Positions 34,366 through 43,161 are shown, counted from the first letter of the stretch. The stretch: DNA of 64,000 bases from Methanomicrobiales archaeon HGW-Methanomicrobiales-3 (GCA_002839605.1 PGYK01000005.1:62001-126000); one strand, 5' to 3'. Notes: generated from the sequence alone by a model not told the origin. Made by a program: numbers and translations.

Positions 34366-37102
34366 TGATCGAGGTGATGATCCGTTCTTTTCCAACCGAT
34401 AAGGCAAGGTCCAGCCGGGCAGCATCCGGCCCGCCACCCTGGGCGAGCGTGGGTTTGCCCCCGCCTTTGCCGCCGAGCAGCCCACAGACCTGCCCGATGA
34501 TCTCGCCGGCATTCACCCGCGGGTCACCGGAAGCAAGGACCACCCGGGCCGATTCGCCACCTCCGGCCAGCAGTGCAACCCCGCCTTTTTCGGCAACACT
34601 TGCGGCGATTGCCGAGAGATCTTTTGCCGGAAGATCGATTCTTTTGACAACGACCGCAACTCCGCCGATGGATTCGGTCTCGATGGTCTGGAGTTCCAGT
34701 TCAACGAGTTTTGCACTCATGCGCTCAATATCTTTGCGCTGGTCCTTCCATTCCGAGAAGAACCGCTCAACCGTTGCGGGCAGGTTCTCGTGCTGGACGG
34801 AGAGCGTATCGGCTGATGCCGCAACGAGTCCTTCAAGGTGCTGCATGTAGTAGATTGCCGCAATGCCCGCCGCAAACTCGATCCGCTCGATGCCGTCCTG
34901 GATATGTTCGACGCGGATGATCTTCAGGATCCCGACCTCGCCCGTGCTCCGGCAGTGGGTCCCGGCACAGGCCTCGATATCGCCTGCAACTTTTACCACG
35001 CGGATATCTTTACCGGTCGGAACACCGCCCTGGTACAGCGAGAAGCCGTATTTCTGCTCGGCCCGGCCCCGGTCCTCGACGCCGATCTCGACGGGCTGGT
35101 TGGCCATGATCATCCGGTTTGCCGCAATCTCGATCCGGTGGAGTTCGTCATCCGTGATATGCTTGAAATGCCGGATGTCGATCCGGGAGCTCTCGTGCCC
35201 CTTCTGCGCACCGGCCTGGTGGATGTGCGCCCCGAGCACCTCCTTTGCCGCATGGAGCAGGACATGGGTTGCGGTGTGGTGGCGCATGAGCGACCAGCGC
35301 CGCTGTTCGTCCACCATCCCCTTCACCCGGTCGCCCCGGCTGAGGATGCCGCCACTGACATGGTGGAAGATCACCTCGCCGACCTTGACGACATCATCGA
35401 CCCTCACCATGCTCTCCTGGGAGACCAGCGTGCCGGTATCGGCCGGCTGCCCGCCGCCTTCAGGATAGAAGACGGTCTGGTCGAGCACCGCGTAGTTGTC
35501 GAAGAAGTCGATCACGACCGCTTCGAATTCGATTGCGGACGGCTGCTCGTAATAGAGTTTCCGGGTGGGCGGGAGGCTCTGCACCCGGTCCGCATACTTC
35601 GCGGTCTTGTCCTCAGTAACTGCCTCTTTCTTGGACTCGGAGTGCTGGTCGGCAACAATCGAGTAGAAGTTATCCGGCAGCTCAACAACAGCCCCCTCCT
35701 TTGTGGCAATATCCTTCACCATCTCGGGCTGGATGCCGTGGGAATCGTAGAGGGTGATGATCTCGGCAAGCGGCACGCGCTGGCTCTTGGCCTTGTAGGT
35801 CTTTGCCAGCTTCTGGACGATCCTTGTGCCACGTTCGAGGGTTTGGGCATATTTCTCGGTCTCGCGGTCAACGATCTCCCGGACAACCGCGAGATCCTGT
35901 TCGAACTTTTCCGTGCCGATGATCCGGATCTGCGCCTCGATCAGGTCGGCGAGCGGTTCTGAAATTCTGAGTTCGTGCATCATCCGCAGGGTCCGGCGGA
36001 TGACGAGCCGTGCAAGATAGCCCTCGCGGACATTGGAGGGGACGATACAGTCGCCGAGCATGTAGGCAAGGCACCGTGTGTGGTCAACGACCGCATAGAC
36101 CTTCTCGACCGGGGTTATCATCTTGTCGAGCTTGTCCGGCGAGATCTCGATTGCGGCTGCAACTTTCTTTCGTAAGTTGAAGAGGTTGGTGCCCGAGATG
36201 TCCATGAGCCCGGCATACTTTGCGTTCAGGGCAAGGATCCGGGTATAGTCCGGGTTGTCGAGCATGTGACTGAGACCGGCAGCACTCATGACCCGGCTGA
36301 CCATCTCGGGGAATACGGCATCATAGATGGTTGGGGAGCCTTTGGATGCCCAGACCAGCCGTTCGAGCCCGTAGCCGGTATCGACAATCCGGAGCTGCAT
36401 CGGGTAGTACATCTCGCCCTTGAGATCGTAGCCCTGCCCGTCAGTCTTCTGCCTCCCGAGGCTCATGAAGACGAGCGTTGCAACCTCGAGGCCGCCGATG
36501 AGGACTTCCACGCTCGGGCCGGCGTTTCCGCCACCGATCCACGGGTTCTCCTTGTAGGTGACTTTGGTGATGTCGCCACCAATGGAGGCGATGAACTGGT
36601 CGCAGAGCTCAACGGTCCGGTCTTTCCAGTAGATCTCCTCATTCGGGGTATTGAAGGCGTGGTGCGCCATCATCTCGAACGTGGTGAGGTGCCGGCCGGA
36701 TTTTCCTACCGAGTCTAGGTCGTTCAAGCGGATGCACGGCTGGGAGATGGTGAGCGGGTTTGCCGGCGGCGGAACGACGCCGCTTGTGACAAACGGCTGG
36801 AAGTCCGCAATGGATGCGATGGTCAGGTAGATATCGTCCCGCCACCGTGCAACAACCGGGTACCGCCCGATCCGCGTGTGCCCCTGCTGCTCAAAAAAGG
36901 AGAGGTAGGCCTCGCGCATGGAATCGAGGGTATGGGGTTTAAAGATCGGGTTGCCGATGAACGTGTAGGGTTCGCAGGGTGCATCCCCGCAGGTCTCACG
37001 CGACGGGTCGCGGGTCCAGTAGGCCGAGCCGCAGGCTTTGCAGATCTTCCTCGTGAATCCCTGGGTCTTAAAATAATCGAGCTGGTATTCCTCTTCGAGC
37101 AT
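34358..37102 (-). CDS. alaS: Alanyl-tRNA synthetase (archaeal type)
   Basis: A 914-aa class II synthetase charging tRNA-Ala. It has the archaeal N-terminal extension with a zinc-like cluster (CKACGSAYWTRDPSRETCGDAPC), then the class II catalytic core. The editing domain shows HHTATHVLLHAA (HxxxH) and CAGTHCRSTGE (CxxxH), which hydrolyse mischarged Ser- or Gly-tRNA. The C-Ala domain ends with a Gly-rich GLLGGKGGGKPTLAQGGG. Length is as expected for archaeal AlaRS. It lies 63 nt after the Nif3/SWIM pair and overlaps the regulator downstream. Confidence 0.97.
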   Translation of the reverse strand: MLEEEYQLDYFKTQGFTRKICKACGSAYWTRDPSRETCGDAPCEPYTFIGNPIFKPHTLDSMREAYLSFFEQQGHTRIGRYPVVARWRDDIYLTIASIADFQPFVTSGVVPPPANPLTISQPCIRLNDLDSVGKSGRHLTTFEMMAHHAFNTPNEEIYWKDRTVELCDQFIASIGGDITKVTYKENPWIGGGNAGPSVEVLIGGLEVATLVFMSLGRQKTDGQGYDLKGEMYYPMQLRIVDTGYGLERLVWASKGSPTIYDAVFPEMVSRVMSAAGLSHMLDNPDYTRILALNAKYAGLMDISGTNLFNLRKKVAAAIEISPDKLDKMITPVEKVYAVVDHTRCLAYMLGDCIVPSNVREGYLARLVIRRTLRMMHELRISEPLADLIEAQIRIIGTEKFEQDLAVVREIVDRETEKYAQTLERGTRIVQKLAKTYKAKSQRVPLAEIITLYDSHGIQPEMVKDIATKEGAVVELPDNFYSIVADQHSESKKEAVTEDKTAKYADRVQSLPPTRKLYYEQPSAIEFEAVVIDFFDNYAVLDQTVFYPEGGGQPADTGTLVSQESMVRVDDVVKVGEVIFHHVSGGILSRGDRVKGMVDEQRRWSLMRHHTATHVLLHAAKEVLGAHIHQAGAQKGHESSRIDIRHFKHITDDELHRIEIAANRMIMANQPVEIGVEDRGRAEQKYGFSLYQGGVPTGKDIRVVKVAGDIEACAGTHCRSTGEVGILKIIRVEHIQDGIERIEFAAGIAAIYYMQHLEGLVAASADTLSVQHENLPATVERFFSEWKDQRKDIERMSAKLVELELQTIETESIGGVAVVVKRIDLPAKDLSAIAASVAEKGGVALLAGGGESARVVLASGDPRVNAGEIIGQVCGLLGGKGGGKPTLAQGGGPDAARLDLALSVGKERIITSING

Positions 37103-37165
37103 GAGCGATCACACAATCGTCTGTACAGTTGATTATGAACGGTAATTAGTGTATTGTTCTCCGGC

Positions 37166-37480
37166 TCATTCCATCTGGTCCACGTACCAGCCATCCACCC
37201 GAACAAACCGTCCGGTCGCAGCCGCAATCCGGACGGCGATGAGGTGCCAGCAGGTCCGGCCCCGGTACATGAAGTCCCGGCACGTGCAGAAGTCCTCGTC
37301 CACCACGTACTCGCCGGTCCGGCCCTCCACGACAAAAAAGTCATGATATTTTTTGATCTTTTTCATATCCAGCGCGGCAAGCGCCTTCTTCCCCCGGGGC
37401 CCGAGTGCGGTCTCGATCTCTGCCCGGAGGCTCTCGTCCAGGTCAGGGTTTGTTGTCAGGCGCTGCCAGAGATCGTTCAT
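37166..37480 (-). CDS. SWIM zinc-finger protein
   Basis: A 104-aa protein. Residues about 62-85 hold the SWIM motif CTCRDFMYRGRTCWHL (CxCxnCxH), predicted to bind zinc and mediate DNA or protein contacts. The N-terminal half is helical with basic residues. The ATG overlaps the Nif3 stop by 4 nt, so the two are cotranscribed. Stand-alone SWIM proteins of this size occur in methanogens without known function. Confidence 0.87.
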   Translation of the reverse strand: MNDLWQRLTTNPDLDESLRAEIETALGPRGKKALAALDMKKIKKYHDFFVVEGRTGEYVVDEDFCTCRDFMYRGRTCWHLIAVRIAAATGRFVRVDGWYVDQME

Positions 37481-38184
37481 GGGATGATGGAAAGTACTGG
37501 CGGATCGGCAATATATTCCCAGCCCTTCTGCCGGGCAAGACGTTCCATGCCGGGCGCTTCGAGCGCATAGTGCGTTGCCTCAATGCAGGGCACCGGGGCT
37601 GAACGGTACACGGAATGTTTCAGTTCGGCGGAGAGGAACGCACCGGCACCCAGCCCGGCGGCTTCGGCCAGGAATTCCGGATCGAACCCGCTCCCCCCGG
37701 CAACCGCGAGCCTTCCGGGCATTTTCGGATCTCCCCAGATCCGGATCGGGCAGGCAAGCCGGCCGGCGATTTCTGCGATCGTGAGCGGGCAGTCCCCCAC
37801 AAGACCAAGGGTCATGGGCCGGGTTGCGGTAAGCCCGAGCAGTTCTGCCAGCGCATCATTGATCCCGCCTTCGGCATGGTCGAAGTTGGTGTGCATCACA
37901 AAGATATTCAGGCCGCCCGCGAGGATGTCGCGCATGAGGGATGCGGTCGGGCCGGTGAGGGCAGTGACCGGGGTCCAGAGCGGGGTGTGGTGGACAACGA
38001 GCATATCGGCTCCTTTCGCGATCGCGGTTTTGATGACCGCGGGAGTTGCGTCAAGGGCAGCAGCGACCCGCCGGATCTCCGGCCTTCCTTCCACGATAAG
38101 GCCGATCCTTCCTGCATCGAAGTCCTCGGCAAGTTCCGGCGGGGCGAGCCGATCCATCTCTTCTCTGAAGGCACGCACATGCAT
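37477..38184 (-). CDS. Nif3-like dinuclear metal-centre protein
   Basis: A 235-aa NIF3/DUF34-family protein. Metal-ligand motifs are visible: ADMLVVHHTPLW, FVMHTNFDHAEGGINDALAELLG and the C-terminal CIEATHYALE. Members form hexamers with two metal ions per subunit; GTP cyclohydrolase- or metal-chaperone-like roles have been proposed. It is the first gene of the Nif3-SWIM unit and divergent from the homocysteine operon, with which it shares the 92-nt promoter region. Confidence 0.92.
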   Translation of the reverse strand: MHVRAFREEMDRLAPPELAEDFDAGRIGLIVEGRPEIRRVAAALDATPAVIKTAIAKGADMLVVHHTPLWTPVTALTGPTASLMRDILAGGLNIFVMHTNFDHAEGGINDALAELLGLTATRPMTLGLVGDCPLTIAEIAGRLACPIRIWGDPKMPGRLAVAGGSGFDPEFLAEAAGLGAGAFLSAELKHSVYRSAPVPCIEATHYALEAPGMERLARQKGWEYIADPPVLSIIP

Positions 38185-38221
38185 ACAGGATTATTGACGG
38201 TTGGGGGTTAAAATCACATTT

Positions 38222-38236
38222 ATTACCAAAGGTAAT
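38222..38236. promoter_or_regulatory. Palindromic operator candidate (attacc-aaa-ggtaat)
   Basis: A perfect 6-base inverted repeat with a 3-nt centre lies between the divergent Nif3 and COG1900 genes, about 10 nt before the latter's TATA box. The position suits a repressor or activator responding to sulfur or methionine status; the regulator is not identified. Confidence 0.6.
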
Positions 38237-38246
38237 ACCAATTACT

Positions 38247-38255
38247 TTTAATATG
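38247..38255 (+). promoter_or_regulatory. TATA box of the homocysteine operon
   Basis: The sequence tttaatatg is centred 26 nt before the ATG at 38277. This predicts a leaderless transcript and decides between the starts at 38262 and 38277. Confidence 0.55.
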
Positions 38256-38276
38256 CATTAAATGGAATATCTGGGT

Positions 38277-39785
38277 ATGCACAAGACGATTGAACAGATC
38301 CATGAACGCATCCGGGACGGGAACGCCCGCGTGGTCACGGCAGAAGAGATGCCCGCGATCGTTGCCGAGCTCGGGGAGAAAGGCGCACTCAAAGAGGTTG
38401 ACGTTGTCACGACCGGTACCTTTGGCGCCATGTGTTCATCGGGAGCATTCCTCAACTTCGGCCATGCCGAACCTCCCATCAGGATGGAGCGGATCTGGCT
38501 CAATAATGTCGAAGCCTATGGCGGACTTGCCGCAGTCGATACCTACATCGGCGCCACCCAGCAGTCCGATACGCTCGAAGCGGAGTATGGCGGTGCGCAT
38601 GTACTTGAAGATCTTGTTGCAGGAAAATCCGTAGAACTCCGCGCCAGTTCCCACGGCACGGACTGTTACCCGCGCCGGACGATCACGACCGATCTCCTGC
38701 TGGAGAACCTCAACCAGGCGATCATGTGCAACCCGAGGAACGCATACCAGCGCTACAATGCGGCAACCAATACCACCGACCGGACGCTGCATACCTACAT
38801 GGGCACCCTGCTGCCGGGAACCGGCAACATCTCCTACTCCGGCGCGGGGGTTCTCAACCCGATCTCGAACGATCCGCAGTTCCGGCTCATCGGGAGCGGT
38901 GTGCCGATCTTCCTCTGCGGTGCACCGGGAATGATCGTTGGCGAGGGGACACAGGCCTCCCCTGCCGGCGGCTTTGGGACGCTGATGGTGACCGGGGACT
39001 TAAAGCAGATGTCGCAGGACTACCTCCGGGCAGCGACCATGACCGGCTACGGTGTTACACTATACGTCGGGCTCGGCGTCCCGCTGCCGGTCCTCGACCT
39101 TGACGTGGTCCGGGCAACCGCGGTCCGGGACGAGGACATCCGCGTTGATATCCTTGACTACAGCGTGCCCGGCCGTTCCCGGCCGACTGTCAAGAACGTG
39201 ACCTACGCGGAACTCCGCAGCGGCATGGTGGACATCAATGGCGAAGAGGTAAGGACTTCCTCCCTCTCCAGTTACCGCAAGGCGCGCGAGGTGGCGCAGG
39301 AACTGAAGAGCTGGGTTGAGAAGGGATCCATCCGGCTCACCCTGCCGACCCGCCCGATCGATACAACAAAACAGGCCCACCCGATCCACCAGACAACCCC
39401 GGGCCCCCGGGTGCTGGACATCATGTGCCGGTCGGTCATCACGGTCAGCGAGAATGAGGAGATCACCACCGCGGCAAAGAAACTGCTCAAGGGAGAGGCA
39501 AACCACCTGCCGGTGGTGAACGGGAACGGGGTGCTGGTCGGCATTGTCACCACGTTCGATATCTCAAAAGCCGTGGCAAATCCCGGAAAAGCGCACCTGG
39601 TCAGGGACATCATGAAGAAAAAGGTGATTACGGCAACCGCGGATGAATCCGTTGATATCGCCGTCCAGAAACTGGAGCAGAACAATATCAGTGCATTGCC
39701 GGTCATCGATCACCAGCAGCACGTGATTGCGATCCTCACGGCAATGGATCTCGGGAAGCTGTTCGGCGGGAGGTGGTTGAAATGA
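38277..39785 (+). CDS. COG1900 homocysteine biosynthesis protein with two CBS domains
   Basis: A 502-aa protein of the DUF39/HcyBio family (MA1821-like). In Methanosarcina this family, with the NIL-ferredoxin protein, is required to make homocysteine from aspartate semialdehyde and sulfide. Two conserved cysteines are present, Cys53 in GAMCSSGAF and Cys130 in HGTDCYPRR. Also seen are ISYSGAGVLNPISNDP and GVTLYVGLGVPLPVLD. Tandem CBS domains follow at about 380-435 and 440-500, implying nucleotide or S-adenosyl ligand control. The next gene's ATG overlaps this stop. Confidence 0.93.
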   Translation: MHKTIEQIHERIRDGNARVVTAEEMPAIVAELGEKGALKEVDVVTTGTFGAMCSSGAFLNFGHAEPPIRMERIWLNNVEAYGGLAAVDTYIGATQQSDTLEAEYGGAHVLEDLVAGKSVELRASSHGTDCYPRRTITTDLLLENLNQAIMCNPRNAYQRYNAATNTTDRTLHTYMGTLLPGTGNISYSGAGVLNPISNDPQFRLIGSGVPIFLCGAPGMIVGEGTQASPAGGFGTLMVTGDLKQMSQDYLRAATMTGYGVTLYVGLGVPLPVLDLDVVRATAVRDEDIRVDILDYSVPGRSRPTVKNVTYAELRSGMVDINGEEVRTSSLSSYRKAREVAQELKSWVEKGSIRLTLPTRPIDTTKQAHPIHQTTPGPRVLDIMCRSVITVSENEEITTAAKKLLKGEANHLPVVNGNGVLVGIVTTFDISKAVANPGKAHLVRDIMKKKVITATADESVDIAVQKLEQNNISALPVIDHQQHVIAILTAMDLGKLFGGRWLK

Positions 39786-40168
39786 AACTTCTGGTGAACT
39801 TCTCGCGCGGGAAGGGGAGGAAGCCCATCATTGCGCAGGTGGTAAGGGATACCGGGGTGCTCATCAATGTCGAGCGGGCGCTCATCGATTCCTCGGAAGG
39901 CGAGGCGCTCATCGAGGTGCCGGACGAGCAGTGCAAGCTGGTGCGGGACTCGATGGCGAATCTCGGCGCCAATGTCCGCATCCTTGAACACGGGATCCAC
40001 CATGACGAGAGCGAGTGCATTGACTGCGGGGCCTGCATCAGCGTCTGCCCCCGCGAGGTCTTCACGTTCGATGAGGAGTGGAAACTCAACGTTGAGGAAG
40101 AGAAGTGCATCCTCTGCGGCAAGTGCATCGATGCTTGCCCGCACCGGGCACTCTCGCTCCCGTTATGA
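39782..40168 (+). CDS. NIL-domain ferredoxin (MA1822-like)
   Basis: A 128-aa protein. An N-terminal NIL domain (MKLLVNFSRGKGRKPIIAQVV, residues 1-75) is followed by two 4Fe-4S clusters, CIDCGACISVCP and CILCGKCIDACP. It is the redox partner of the COG1900 protein in homocysteine/persulfide chemistry. It starts at an ATG overlapping the previous stop (ATGA); the next start overlaps its own stop in the same way. Confidence 0.93.
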   Translation: MKLLVNFSRGKGRKPIIAQVVRDTGVLINVERALIDSSEGEALIEVPDEQCKLVRDSMANLGANVRILEHGIHHDESECIDCGACISVCPREVFTFDEEWKLNVEEEKCILCGKCIDACPHRALSLPL

Positions 40169-40875
40169 TCCGGGAACCGTTCCGGTTCCGGGAAACGTTC
40201 GCAACCATCCTTGCGGATGACCCGGCCCACATCGCGGCGGCAAAGGCTGGTATCCTTTCAGCCCGGCAGGTGCTGGAGGCGCATATCGCCCGCGACCCTT
40301 TTTTTGGTTCAACCTATGAGCCGTACGAGCCGGACTCGGGTGAGCTCGTTATCGTCCGCATGGCAGAAGCAGCACGCAGGGCCGGCGTCGGGCCGATGGC
40401 GGCGGTTGCCGGAACGATTGCGTGGGCGGGTGTTGAGGCGATGCAGGAGGCGGGCGCCACGTTCGGTGTGATCGACAATGGCGGCGATATTGCGCTCATC
40501 GCTGACCGGCCGGTCCGGGTCGGGGTTCATGCGGGCAGTGCGGGGCTCTCCAACCGGGTGGCGTTTGTGGTTCCCCCGCAGGAAACGATCCTGGGCATCT
40601 GTACTTCCTCGGCAACGGTCGGGCCATCGGTCTCGTTCGGGATTGCGGATGCGGTGACGGTCTTCTCGCACGATGTCTCGCTTGCCGATGCGTGGGCAAC
40701 GTCCGTGTGCAACCGGATCCGGCCCTCGGATCATTCCGTTCTTGAAGAGGTTGACCCGGAGGAGGTTTCCGGTATTTTTGCCATCATGGGTGAGACGGTT
40801 GTCCGGTGGGGGACGCTGCCGCCGCTGGTGCCGGCAGCGGTGGATGAGGGGTTGATCAGCGCCGGGGACCGGTGA
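40165..40875 (+). CDS. UPF0280 / ApbE-like protein (MA1715-like)
   Basis: A 236-aa UPF0280 (COG2122) protein. It starts MIREPFRFRETFATILADDP, with the core GPMAAVAGTIAWAGVEAMQEAGATFGVIDNGGDIAL and GICTSSATVGPSVSFGIADAVTVF. In Methanosarcina a homologue contributes to homocysteine formation together with the two upstream gene products. The gene is complete and coupled to the ferredoxin gene by ATGA. Its last about 264 nt are duplicated downstream at 42097-42363, and its last about 80 nt again at 43162-43260. Confidence 0.9.
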   Translation: MIREPFRFRETFATILADDPAHIAAAKAGILSARQVLEAHIARDPFFGSTYEPYEPDSGELVIVRMAEAARRAGVGPMAAVAGTIAWAGVEAMQEAGATFGVIDNGGDIALIADRPVRVGVHAGSAGLSNRVAFVVPPQETILGICTSSATVGPSVSFGIADAVTVFSHDVSLADAWATSVCNRIRPSDHSVLEEVDPEEVSGIFAIMGETVVRWGTLPPLVPAAVDEGLISAGDR

Positions 40876-40913
40876 GCGGTAATGAAATATTGGGCAGAAC
40901 GGATGGTTTGTCA

Positions 40914-41300
40914 ATGCAGATTCTGAAATGGATAATAATCCTCGCCACGATCGAGAAGATGCTCCAGCATTCCCTGACCGCAGTTTTTTTCATATTCAGT
41001 GTCCCGGGTATCGGCACACCGGATACCGGCACGCGTTTTGTTATCGACAATCCCACGATGGCAATGCTAAATCTCCTCATGGTTTTGCTTTTTGTCGCAG
41101 GCTTCTATGGTTTCCTGAAGAATTTTTCGTGGGGAATCTGGCTGGTTGCAGTACCGGCTGCAGCGGATATCGTTCTTGAGTTCATGTTCCACGGGTTATT
41201 CTTCGTGACAGTGTCCGTGATAGTTTCGGCAGTTCTTGTTGCAGCATGCACGGCATATGTAAAACAAGATAAGTGGATGCCGGTCACGGGTGACCGGTAG
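40914..41300 (+). CDS. Small polytopic membrane protein
   Basis: A 128-aa protein with four predicted helices (IIILATIEKMLQHSLTAVFFIF; MLNLLMVLLFVAGFYGF; GIWLVAVPAAADIVLEF; FFVTVSVIVSAVLVAACTAYV). The ATG at 40914 is preferred; a GTG at 40872 overlaps the UPF0280 stop and is in frame. No family is recognised. It lies between the intact UPF0280 gene and the toxin-antitoxin array. Confidence 0.6.
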   Translation: MQILKWIIILATIEKMLQHSLTAVFFIFSVPGIGTPDTGTRFVIDNPTMAMLNLLMVLLFVAGFYGFLKNFSWGIWLVAVPAAADIVLEFMFHGLFFVTVSVIVSAVLVAACTAYVKQDKWMPVTGDR

Positions 41301-41313
41301 CATGCTGCAAACG

Positions 41314-41338
41314 CTTATTAATGTATAATGTATACATT
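41314..41338 (+). promoter_or_regulatory. VapBC promoter and operator palindrome
   Basis: A TATA-like ttattaatg (about 41315-41323) is followed by the perfect palindrome aatgtatacatt (41327-41338), 12 nt before the antitoxin ATG. This is the typical site for autoregulation by a toxin-antitoxin complex. Confidence 0.6.
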
Positions 41339-41350
41339 GAACACATCGCC

Positions 41351-41638
41351 ATGACCAGAACAGCTCATCTCCTGAATGACCGGAAAACCCGTAAACCTGC
41401 TTCTCCCGGGATCCGTACACCAAAACCTGCAACATCCAGATCAGCGGGAAGTACCCGGGCTCCGGTCCAGATCCTCACGACAACAAAAGAATGGCTCGAT
41501 CAGATCATCGTGGAGAAAAAACTCCGGAGCTATGACGAGGCGATCATGTTCCTTGTTAAGGAGCGGCAACAGCATCTCCCCTCGGATTTTGGCGTATTTT
41601 CGGATATTGAAGAGTACCGCTGCAAAGGAGAGGATTAG
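41351..41638 (+). CDS. VapB-type antitoxin with long basic N-terminus
   Basis: A 95-aa protein. Residues 1-40 are a basic, Pro/Thr-rich extension. Residues about 41-75 look like a ribbon-helix-helix unit (APVQILTTTKEWLDQIIVEKKLRSYDEAIMFLVKERQ). The acidic C-terminus (FSDIEEYRCKGED) would bind the toxin. It neutralises the adjacent PIN toxin and represses the operon. Its stop overlaps the region where the toxin must begin. Confidence 0.75.
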   Translation: MTRTAHLLNDRKTRKPASPGIRTPKPATSRSAGSTRAPVQILTTTKEWLDQIIVEKKLRSYDEAIMFLVKERQQHLPSDFGVFSDIEEYRCKGED

Positions 41639-42008
41639 GATCAACATTGTCCCGGACACATGGGCATGGGTTGAGTACTGGAAGGGTAATGAGCAGGTCC
41701 GGCCCTTTCTTGAAGGCCCTCACGCCCGAATGACTTCCATGATCACGATTGCGGAACTCGAAAGGTTTCATGGTGCAGACAAGGATCGGATGGACCAGAT
41801 GGTTGCATCGATCCGATCACGGAGTCTTTTGGTACCGGTGGATCTTGAGATCGCACGCACGGCTGGAAGGGTAAGGAGGGCGATGAAGGAAGGCGGCATT
41901 GCGGATGCGATCATCTACGCAACGGCACGCATCTACCATGCAAAGGTCTTGACCGGAGATCCTCATTTCCTGGGGATGGATGATGTGGTGTTTGTGGGGA
42001 AGAGGTGA
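41634..42008 (+). CDS. VapC PIN-domain toxin, noncanonical start
   Basis: About 124 aa. PIN acidic residues are intact: PDTWAWVEY (first Asp), TIAELER (Glu), GIADAIIYATA (Asp) and LTGDPHF (Asp). By family it is a Mg2+-dependent endoribonuclease cutting tRNA or rRNA. No ATG, GTG or TTG exists in frame between the antitoxin stop and the first catalytic Asp. A good aaaggagagg at 41624-41633 points to ATT at 41634, ATC at 41640 or ATT at 41646. The coordinate given is the first of these. A sequencing error or a decayed start is the alternative. Confidence 0.72.
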   Translation: MRINIVPDTWAWVEYWKGNEQVRPFLEGPHARMTSMITIAELERFHGADKDRMDQMVASIRSRSLLVPVDLEIARTAGRVRRAMKEGGIADAIIYATARIYHAKVLTGDPHFLGMDDVVFVGKR

Positions 42009-42096
42009 GGGGCCCGGCAAGAATCCTTTTTTCACGCAAGCACCAGCCGGTACCTTGCCAGAGATAATGATAAATTCCATCACCTGAACATCACCG

Positions 42097-42363
42097 GCAA
42101 CGGTCGGGCCGTCGGTCTCGTTCGGGGTTGCGGATGCGGTGACGGCCTTCTCCTGCAATGTTTCGCTTGCCGATGCATGGGCAACGTCCGCGTGCAACCG
42201 GATCCGGCCCTCGGATCATTCCGTTCCTGAAGAGGTTGACCCGGAGGAGGTTTCCGGCATTTTCTCCATCATGGGTGAGACGGTTGTCCGGTGGGGGACG
42301 CTGCCGCCGCTGGTGCCGGCAGCGGGGGATGCGGGGTTGAAAAGCGCCGGGGAGACCGGTAGA
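42097..42363 (+). pseudogene. Partial copy of the UPF0280 gene 3' end (copy 2)
   Basis: It matches 40612-40875 at nearly 90 percent by eye. The frame is open for about 85 codons but there is no start. Changes include many amino-acid substitutions (for example Leu to Pro before EEVDPEEV) and a 2-nt insertion near the end that removes the original stop. It directly follows the VapBC pair (88 nt). Confidence 0.85.
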
Positions 42364-42516
42364 TCACCGGAGGATGTGGGAAATTGGGCTGATACATCCG
42401 GTCTCCCTCAGACAAACGAACAGGGTTTTTCCACTCATCATCATTGCAGAAATGCCCGTCAGCCTCAGTAATCCCTTCAACGAGACGTGATAGTTCTATC
42501 CGGGCAAAAAGGTAAA

Positions 42517-42527
42517 TATTGACAATA
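42517..42527 (+). promoter_or_regulatory. Palindrome before RelBE
   Basis: tattg-a-caata, 15 nt before the antitoxin ATG; a likely autoregulatory operator with promoter function. Confidence 0.5.
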
Positions 42528-42541
42528 CTAACAATCCGGTC

Positions 42542-42748
42542 ATGACTGCACAGGAATGCGCAACCAAGAGAATCCCCGTATGTCCCAGTACCTGGGAAAC
42601 GGTTCATCAGCTCAGGAGGCCCGGGCAGACCTATGATGATGTCATCAACGAGCTGATACGGAAAAATTCCGAGAACCTGCTGATTGAAGAGGCAGGAAGG
42701 ATCAGGAAGAGAAATAAATACGTCTCTCTTGCGGAGTTAGAGAAGTGA
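42542..42748 (+). CDS. RelB-like antitoxin (68 aa)
   Basis: A 68-aa protein with MTAQECATKRIPVCPSTWET, RPGQTYDDVINELIRKN and the acidic tail KYVSLAELEK. The same TKRIPV-x-WxxxxxxRxPGQTYDDV pattern occurs in the antitoxins at 43444 and 50387. The final TGA overlaps the toxin start GTG (GTGA). Confidence 0.82.
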   Translation: MTAQECATKRIPVCPSTWETVHQLRRPGQTYDDVINELIRKNSENLLIEEAGRIRKRNKYVSLAELEK

Positions 42749-43029
42749 GTTACACCGTGCGCATCGATACGGAGGCGCATGATTTCTATCTCTCTCTTGA
42801 TGCAAAAAGCCGAAGAGTCTTGAGGGCACACCTGGAGATCCTGAAGACGGATCCACACCCGGGAAAGACCCGGGACAAGGAGCTGCTGAACCTGCGGGAC
42901 GGGGTGAGGATCTACCGCATGCACGTCAGCCATTCCTTTACTGTGTACTATGAGATTGAGGGGGATTGTGTGTATGTCAACGAGATCCTGACGATTGAGC
43001 AGGCACATAAAAAGTACCGGCGACTCTAG
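42745..43029 (+). CDS. RelE/ParE-type toxin (94 aa)
   Basis: A 94-aa RelE-superfamily protein (YTVRIDTEAHDFYLSLDAKSRRVLRAHLEIL; DPHPGKTRDKELLNLRDGVRIYRMHVSHSFTVYYEIE; VNEILTIEQAHKKYRRL). The HKKY ending is shared with the toxin at 50584. By family it is a ribosome-dependent mRNase or gyrase inhibitor; the C-terminal Tyr and Arg residues favour RelE. The GTG start is coupled to the antitoxin stop. Confidence 0.85.
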   Translation: MSYTVRIDTEAHDFYLSLDAKSRRVLRAHLEILKTDPHPGKTRDKELLNLRDGVRIYRMHVSHSFTVYYEIEGDCVYVNEILTIEQAHKKYRRL

Positions 43030-43042
43030 CCGGATAGTCGGG

Positions 43043-43049
43043 TTTTTTT
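43043..43049 (+). terminator. Oligo-T terminator after RelE
   Basis: A T7 run lies 13 nt after the stop codon. Confidence 0.4.
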
Positions 43050-43161
43050 GTAACAAAATTATTGTTCGTGCATAGTGTGTCCCTGCCCGTTCCGGCCAAA
43101 TATCCAGAGCGTGCATGAGATGGTCAACCCCCACCGGGATTGACAGGATCTTTTGCGATCC

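Noticed and set aside
35512-37344. Several long frames opposite alaS and the 34838-35962 forward frame
   Set aside because: They are antisense shadows of a high-GC housekeeping gene with clear homology on the minus strand.
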